From: Flavobacteriales bacterium
GTDB taxonomy: Bacteria; Bacteroidota; Bacteroidia; Flavobacteriales_D; Sanyastnellaceae
DNA: 50,381 nucleotides
NCBI GenBank assembly: GCA_947456965.1
Contig: CANGTU010000023.1
Location: 1-50,381, forward strand
Direction of reading: 5' to 3'
Part shown: piece by piece, positions 45,989-50,381 of the stretch
Layout of the letters: the number at the start of each line of letters is the position of its first letter
Numbering within the stretch: position 1 is the first letter of the stretch
Notes under the pieces: generated by a model
Database searches by the model: none
What the model saw: only the letters and a program-made list of their open reading frames with translations
What the model was told of the DNA's origin: nothing
Program-made: the position numbers and the translations under genes

Positions 45989-47443
45989 TTGCCTACGCTC
46001 TCCGTCCAGCGCTGGTTCTACCTGGCCTCGGCCCTCTATCTGGCCGCTATGGGCATCGCGTTGTACTGCGAGAGTTTTGTGCCGCTGCTTATTCCGGCGG
46101 CGCTCACCGTGCTCTGGGCTGCATTTTTCAAATTGGAGTTCCTCTTCTTTACCATTACCTTTTTCACTCCGCTCTCGCTCAACTTTGAGGAGATGGAAGT
46201 GGCTCAGATCGGCGCATACCTGCCCACAGAACCCTTGCTGGCCGGCATTCTGGTACTTTTCCTGTTCAAGGTCATTTCCGGTTCGAGCATTCACCCGTCT
46301 GTTCTGCGACATCCCGTGAGCTTTGTCATTTACGCCTATCTGGGCTGGATGGCACTTACCTGTATCACGAGCGAATTGCCGGTGGTATCCCTGAAGTATC
46401 TCGCCACACGAATGTGGTTCATTGCCTCCTTTTACTTCATCGCAGCTCACCTTTTCCGCCGGGTGGATAACATCCGCCTTTATTTCCTGCTCTATCTGTT
46501 TCCGCTTTTTGCCGTGATCATCTACACCGTAGTCCGGCATTCATTGTATGGCTTCGACAAGGACTCGAGCCACTGGGTGATGGAGCCCCTTTTCAAGGAT
46601 CATACGAGCTATGGTGCGGTGCTGGCTATGTACTTTCCGGTGCTGGGCGGACTGCTCCTGTCCCGCAAGGGCAGCACACTTCTGCGCACCTTCCTGTTTA
46701 CCGGCTTTGCGATCCTGAGCATCGGACTCATCCTTTCATACACACGAGCCGCCTGGATATCGGTGGTGGGAGCAGCAGGAGTGCTCGTGGTCATGCTGTT
46801 GGGCATCCGGCTTCGCACGGTGATGGTCGGGCTTCTGGTAGCAGGGTCTGTAGCCTATTTCGGGTGGGAGGACATTGCGGTATCGCTTGAGCGCAATAAG
46901 CAGGAGAGTTCAGATAAGCTAGAGGAGCACGTCAGCTCCATCTCCAACATTTCGTCGGACGCCAGCAACCTCGAGCGGCTCAACCGATGGAACTGCGCCA
47001 TTGAACTGTTTCGCGAGCGCCCCGTGATGGGCTGGGGACCGGGCACCTATCAATTCGTGTACGCACCGTTCCAGCGCTCCGGCGACCGCACCATCATCAG
47101 CACCAACCAGGGGGATGCGGGCAATGCGCACAGCGAATACCTCGGTCCTCTTTCTGAGCAAGGCTTGCCTGGTATGCTGCTTATGGTGGCGCTTGTGGTA
47201 TCGGTGACCGTTCTGGCGTTTCGCGTGTTCTATCGCGAGACTGACCGCGAGCGGAGGATCATCATCGCATCGGCCTTTCTGGGGTTGGTGACCTATTTCA
47301 TCCATGGGGTACTCAATAATTACCTCGATACGGACAAGGCTTCCATTCCATTCTGGGGATTCATTGCCGTACTGGTGGCTATGGATCTCAACGGGCGAGA
47401 TCAGGCGGCCGGCCGCAGTGCTTCCGGACGGTCAGGCATTTAG
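45989..47443 (+). CDS. O-antigen ligase/polymerase-like membrane protein (Wzy/WaaL family)
   Basis: 484 residues from a TTG start six bases after the preceding stop; the first ATG (46049) would remove part of the first helix. About 12 membrane helices. The periplasmic loop holds RPVMGWGPGTYQFVY and NAHSEYLGPLSEQGLPGMLLM, the conserved Wzy_C/O-antigen-ligase motif with His. Either polymerises repeat units or ligates polysaccharide to lipid A core. Last gene of the trio. Its TAG stop overlaps the TAA stop of the convergent phosphatase gene (TTAG). Confidence 0.9.
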   Translation: MPTLSVQRWFYLASALYLAAMGIALYCESFVPLLIPAALTVLWAAFFKLEFLFFTITFFTPLSLNFEEMEVAQIGAYLPTEPLLAGILVLFLFKVISGSSIHPSVLRHPVSFVIYAYLGWMALTCITSELPVVSLKYLATRMWFIASFYFIAAHLFRRVDNIRLYFLLYLFPLFAVIIYTVVRHSLYGFDKDSSHWVMEPLFKDHTSYGAVLAMYFPVLGGLLLSRKGSTLLRTFLFTGFAILSIGLILSYTRAAWISVVGAAGVLVVMLLGIRLRTVMVGLLVAGSVAYFGWEDIAVSLERNKQESSDKLEEHVSSISNISSDASNLERLNRWNCAIELFRERPVMGWGPGTYQFVYAPFQRSGDRTIISTNQGDAGNAHSEYLGPLSEQGLPGMLLMVALVVSVTVLAFRVFYRETDRERRIIIASAFLGLVTYFIHGVLNNYLDTDKASIPFWGFIAVLVAMDLNGRDQAAGRSASGRSGI

Positions 47444-48666
47444 AGAAACCTGCAGGTGAGCAGGGCCAGATCATCTACAAAAGGCAGATCGCCCTTGAAA
47501 TCATTGACGCTTTGCAGGATGATCTCATTCAGATGAGAAGCAGATGCGCCGGGGAATGCCAGCATGAGCTGCTCAAGACGCTCCACACCGTACTGTTCGC
47601 ACCGTTCATCTTCCAGCTCAACGAGCCCATCGGTATAGCACACCACCGTGCTGCCCGGAGGCACGTGCACCGTGCCGCTCGACAGGCGTGTGAGCTCGTC
47701 GAACATCCCCAGTCCGAGCGTTCCCAGTTTGAGGAGTTGTGTATAGCCCCCCGTATCAGCCATTACCGGAGGATTGTGGCCACAGTTTACGTAGTGCAGC
47801 ATGCGCGTGGTACGGTTGTATGTAGCGATGAAGAGCGTGATATACTTCTCCCCCATAGCCGTATGCATCACCTGCTGGTTCAGTTCGCGCACAGCCTGCA
47901 CCAGATCCAGGGTTGAATAGGTGAACAGAGCGCGCAGACAGGCCTGAAAGTTGGCCATCAGAAAGGCCGCGCTCACTCCTTTTCCGGATACGTCAGCCAT
48001 GCAGAATAGCACCTGTTCGCCATTCAGCTCCATAAAGTCGTAGTAATCGCCACCGACCTGCTGGTGGGCCTTGTAAATGGCGCTCACGTCGTAATGCCCA
48101 TTCTTGGGCAATTGTCCGGGCAGAAGAATCGCCTGCATCTCCGCGGCCAGTTCAAGTTCCCTCCTCACCTGGGCCTGTTTCACCCGCTCCTGCTGGAGCC
48201 GGCGGTTTTCGATCGCCACCACAAGCACATTGGTCAGCGTCTGAATGAAGCGCATGTGCTTGATCACCGGACTGATCCGGATTTCCTGCTCGCCTATATC
48301 ACCTACGAGGATAAATGCGATGGGTACACCATCGTTGGTCACGGGGATAGCCAGATCAAAGGACTCCTGTCCGGCACTGGTCTGCAGACGTACTTCGCCC
48401 TTCACCGAAAGCATGGAGGGGTCAGAGAAATCGGGCAGTGAACCCTCGCCGACTCCATATTGCATCAGGCTCTTCCAGCGCTCTTCATCCCGGGCGAAGA
48501 GTACCACCTTCTCGATGGACAGCTGCTCCCTGAGGATTCGCTCAAACTGCTTGAGTAGCTCGGCCACGGGCAGGTTTGCATTTATAGCCCGCGTAATATC
48601 GAGCAGCGCGTTCAGCTTGAAATCGCGCTGCTTGATTTTCGCTTCGAGCCTTTCCCGATGTGCCAT
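47440..48666 (-). CDS. GAF - PP2C/SpoIIE-type serine/threonine phosphatase
   Basis: 408 residues. N-terminal coiled coil and GAF-like sensor (about 20-170). The SpoIIE/PP2C domain follows: HQQVGGDYYDFMELNGEQVLFCMADVSGKGVSAAFLMANFQACLRALF (about 206-253), then the metal-binding NCGHNPP and VVCYTDGLVELED. Members usually act in partner-switch (anti-anti-sigma) signalling, but no RsbW or RsbV homologue is in the window. Cytoplasmic. A CATCTTTG element ends 5 nt before the ATG. Confidence 0.92.
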   Translation of the reverse strand: MAHRERLEAKIKQRDFKLNALLDITRAINANLPVAELLKQFERILREQLSIEKVVLFARDEERWKSLMQYGVGEGSLPDFSDPSMLSVKGEVRLQTSAGQESFDLAIPVTNDGVPIAFILVGDIGEQEIRISPVIKHMRFIQTLTNVLVVAIENRRLQQERVKQAQVRRELELAAEMQAILLPGQLPKNGHYDVSAIYKAHQQVGGDYYDFMELNGEQVLFCMADVSGKGVSAAFLMANFQACLRALFTYSTLDLVQAVRELNQQVMHTAMGEKYITLFIATYNRTTRMLHYVNCGHNPPVMADTGGYTQLLKLGTLGLGMFDELTRLSSGTVHVPPGSTVVCYTDGLVELEDERCEQYGVERLEQLMLAFPGASASHLNEIILQSVNDFKGDLPFVDDLALLTCRFL

Positions 48667-48671
48667 AGGTG

Positions 48672-48679
48672 CAAAGATG
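48672..48679 (-). promoter_or_regulatory. Probable -7 promoter element (CATCTTTG)
   Basis: One mismatch to TAnnTTTG, ending 5 nt before the phosphatase ATG. Confidence 0.4.
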
Positions 48680-48715
48680 GAAAAAAACGGAAGCGAAGTC
48701 GACTGGACGCCCTGC

Positions 48716-48723
48716 TATCTTCG
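48716..48723 (+). promoter_or_regulatory. -7 promoter element (TATCTTCG)
   Basis: TATCTTCG (TAnnTTYG) ending 4 nt before ATG 48728, supporting that start. Confidence 0.5.
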
Positions 48724-48727
48724 TCGC

Positions 48728-49660
48728 ATGAAACTGCATCCCGCACAGCGCCTGTCAGACCTCGCTGCCCTGATCCGGTGTGAGTTTGAAGGAGATCCCG
48801 ACAGTCTGATTACCGGCATCAATGAGATTCACAAGGTAGGAGCCGGCGACCTCGTATTTGTGGATCATCCGAAGTACTATGATAAAGCACTTCAGAGTGC
48901 GGCTACGTTTGTTCTGATCAATCAGCGTGTACCCTGTCCGCCCGGAAAAGCCCTGCTTTTTTCCGATGATCCCTGCCGCGACTTTAATGCCTTGAACCGC
49001 CACTTCTCTCCCTGGAAAATGCAGGATGACATGCGCGGTACCGATGTGCGCATTGCGGCAACGGCCATTGTCCATCCCACGGTCTGCATCGGCAGTCGGG
49101 TAACGGTGGGCGAGAACACCGTGATACATCCCGGTGTGGTCATTTATGACGATGTGCACATTGGCCAGGACTGCATCATACACGCCAATACGGTACTCGG
49201 CAGTGATGCCTTTTACTACAAAGCCCGTACGGGAGGTCGTGAAAAGATGCACACCTGCGGCTCTGTGGAAATCGGCGACCGCGTAGAAATCGGCGCATCG
49301 TGCACCATTGACCGCGGGCTTACCGGTGATACGCGCATAGGAGAGGGAACGAAGATTGACAATCACGTGCACATCGGCCATGACACGGTAATAGGCAAGA
49401 ACTGCCTGTTTGCCGCACAAGTGGGCATTGCCGGTTGTGTGGTGATTGAGGATGATGTGATCCTCTGGGGACAAGTTGGTGTGCCCAGTGATATACTGAT
49501 TGGCAAGGGAGCGGTGGTGCTCGGACAAAGCGGCGTGATGAATGACCTCGAACCCGGCAAGAAGTATTTCGGATCCCCTGCAGAAGAGGCCCGCTCTAAA
49601 TTCAAAGAGCTTGCGATGGTGCGCAAGCTCCCTGTGATTATCGAAAAGCTGGATCTGTGA
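48728..49660 (+). CDS. LpxD-like UDP-3-O-acylglucosamine N-acyltransferase
   Basis: 310 residues from ATG 48728; the frame is open upstream, but that part is antisense to the phosphatase gene. A uridine-binding-type N-terminal domain (about 1-105) is followed by about ten left-handed beta-helix hexapeptide turns (for example IHPGVVIYDDVHIGQDCIIHANTVLGSDAFYYK). The catalytic His lies in IDNHVHIGHDTVIGKN. LpxD adds the N-linked acyl chain in lipid A synthesis. Many Bacteroidota have a second lpxD-like gene next to efp, and this copy, adjacent to efp, may be that paralogue. Hence no firm symbol. Confidence 0.9.
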   Translation: MKLHPAQRLSDLAALIRCEFEGDPDSLITGINEIHKVGAGDLVFVDHPKYYDKALQSAATFVLINQRVPCPPGKALLFSDDPCRDFNALNRHFSPWKMQDDMRGTDVRIAATAIVHPTVCIGSRVTVGENTVIHPGVVIYDDVHIGQDCIIHANTVLGSDAFYYKARTGGREKMHTCGSVEIGDRVEIGASCTIDRGLTGDTRIGEGTKIDNHVHIGHDTVIGKNCLFAAQVGIAGCVVIEDDVILWGQVGVPSDILIGKGAVVLGQSGVMNDLEPGKKYFGSPAEEARSKFKELAMVRKLPVIIEKLDL

Positions 49661-49679
49661 TCCAGGCTGATTGCAGCGC

Positions 49680-50246
49680 TTACTTCTTCACGCGATCGTG
49701 GTACTGTCCGGTGCTGGTATCCACGCGGATGAAGTCGCCTTCATTGATGAAAAGCGGCACGCGCACTTCCACTCCCACGTCCAGTCTGGCAGGCTTGAAT
49801 GTATTTGTAGCCGTATCTCCGCGTATGCCCGGCTCGGTGTAAACAACCTGATACTCGACCAGCGTGGGCAACTCGCAGCTCATGGGCTGATCATCCTCCG
49901 TATTGAAGAGGACGATACACTTCATCCCTTCCTTGAGGAACTCCGGTGCATTGATTAAACCCTCGGGAATGGAAATCTGCTCGAAATCATCCAGATTCAT
50001 GAAGTTGTAGTTATCGTCCTTGTAGAGGAACTGATACTCGCGGGTTTCGATGCGCACCACGTCAATCTTAACACCGGAATTGAAAGTATGATCCACGATT
50101 TTCCCGTTGCTCAGATTCTTCAGTTTCGTGCGCACAAACGCAGGCCCTTTTCCTGGCTTCACGTGAAGGAATTCAATCACTTTCCAGATGTGCGTATCCA
50201 TCTTGAAACATAATCCGTTCTGGATATCCGCAGTAGTAGTTGCCAT
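49680..50246 (-). CDS. efp: Elongation factor P
   Basis: 188 residues, three OB-like domains. It rescues ribosomes stalled at polyproline. The tip of domain I is VKPGKGPAFVRTK, with Lys33 at the position that is post-translationally modified in many species. NTFKPARLDVGVEVRVPLFINEGDFIRVDTSTGQY is the C-terminal signature. No EpmA/EpmB-type gene is in the window. A TATCTTCG element ends 21 nt before the ATG. Convergent with the LpxD-like gene. Confidence 0.97.
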   Translation of the reverse strand: MATTTADIQNGLCFKMDTHIWKVIEFLHVKPGKGPAFVRTKLKNLSNGKIVDHTFNSGVKIDVVRIETREYQFLYKDDNYNFMNLDDFEQISIPEGLINAPEFLKEGMKCIVLFNTEDDQPMSCELPTLVEYQVVYTEPGIRGDTATNTFKPARLDVGVEVRVPLFINEGDFIRVDTSTGQYHDRVKK

Positions 50247-50267
50247 TTTCTCTTGTTTTAGCGGCGG

Positions 50268-50275
50268 CGAAGATA
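50268..50275 (-). promoter_or_regulatory. -7 promoter element of efp (TATCTTCG)
   Basis: Minus-strand TATCTTCG (TAnnTTYG) ending 21 nt before the efp ATG. Confidence 0.45.
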
Positions 50276-50286
50276 AGTCTATTTCA

Positions 50287-50381
50287 AGATACTAGATGCT
50301 AGATACTAGATACTAGATACTAGATACTAGATGCTAGATACTAGATACTAGATACTAGATACTAGATGCTAGATACTAGAT
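50287..50381. repeat. 7-bp tandem repeat TAGATAC with 35-bp higher-order period, open at the window end
   Basis: About 13.5 units. The unit is TAGATAC. Every fifth unit is TAGATGC instead, at 50293, 50328 and 50363, exactly 35 bp apart. The array starts about 11 bp upstream of the efp promoter and continues to the last base, so its full length is unknown. Each junction contains CTAG, a tetramer usually rare in bacterial genomes. No spacers, so not CRISPR. Confidence 0.95.

Noticed and set aside
48245-48727. N-terminal extension of the LpxD-like gene
   Set aside because: Antisense to the phosphatase gene and Ser/Arg-rich. LpxD homology and a -7 element fix the start at 48728.
50287-50381. CRISPR array
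   Set aside because: Units are 7 bp and contiguous, with no spacers or cas genes.

Overview
The window comes from a member of the Bacteroidota, most likely the Flavobacteriales/Saprospirales side of the phylum. Four lines of evidence support this. There is a gliding-motility-associated (T9SS type B) C-terminal domain on a 1411-residue surface protein, and an N-terminal fragment of a typical large T9SS-type secreted protein. atpD-atpC stand apart from the other ATP synthase genes, with a short epsilon subunit. Many genes are preceded by the Bacteroidota sigma-factor -7 element TAnnTTTG (here usually TAYYTTYG) and lack a clear Shine-Dalgarno. Base composition is moderately GC-rich by eye. I see no rRNA, tRNA, CRISPR array, transposase or phage gene. 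No gene-free stretch exceeds about 300 bases; the longest, 21820-22081, holds only one doubtful small ORF.

Layout. 1-2382 (-): secreted protein cut by the window edge. 2417-5551 (-) and 13377-16127 (+): AddA-like helicase/nuclease and AddB-like nuclease, pointing away from each other. Between them lie a redox/stress group (HxlR regulator, divergent DJ-1/PfpI - bestrophin - F420-reductase-like operon), an MbnP lipoprotein with two di-heme MauG/cytochrome-c-peroxidase lipoproteins, a YkgJ cysteine-cluster protein, murB and a small unknown. 16124-21819: glycosyltransferase, YihY membrane protein, nadC, PLP aminotransferase and mannose-1-phosphate guanylyltransferase. 22082-24634 (-): fumC and prfB; prfB needs a programmed +1 frameshift. 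24724-26168: two tandem, related membrane proteins. 26176-29782: recX, an MFS transporter and a five-repeat DUF349 protein. 29783-31630 (-): panD - flippase-like membrane protein - rfaE2 (heptose adenylyltransferase). 31699-33878: comF, a secreted/membrane unknown and a degenerate UbiA-like membrane protein. 33841-35139 (-): hemL. 35234-37210: kynU - ktrA-like. 37226-41461 (-): giant adhesin. 41577-43344 (-): atpD-atpC. 43469-47443: surface-polysaccharide export/polymerisation trio (flippase, Wzz-like, O-antigen-ligase-like). 47440-48666 (-): GAF-PP2C phosphatase. 48728-49660: LpxD-like acyltransferase. 49680-50246 (-): efp. 50287-50381: 7-bp tandem repeat running off the end.

Most of the window is housekeeping: envelope building (murB, rfaE2, LpxD-like, GDP-mannose, polysaccharide trio), cofactors (nadC, kynU, panD, hemL), energy (atpDC, fumC) and translation (prfB, efp). 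The accessory parts are the redox/copper block inside the split addA/addB pair, the two large secreted proteins and the terminal repeat.

The most interesting observations are: (i) a recurrent promoter architecture in which the -7 element ends only 4-6 nt before the start codon, implying leaderless mRNAs; (ii) an MbnP lipoprotein with two consecutive di-heme enzymes, one of which has Met where the inter-heme Trp is expected; (iii) a reelin-like repeat inside the T9SS adhesin; (iv) a cysteine-free HxlR regulator with an inverted repeat at its own promoter; (v) a terminal heptamer repeat with a 35-bp higher-order period. I did not find a clearly new defence or mobile system.
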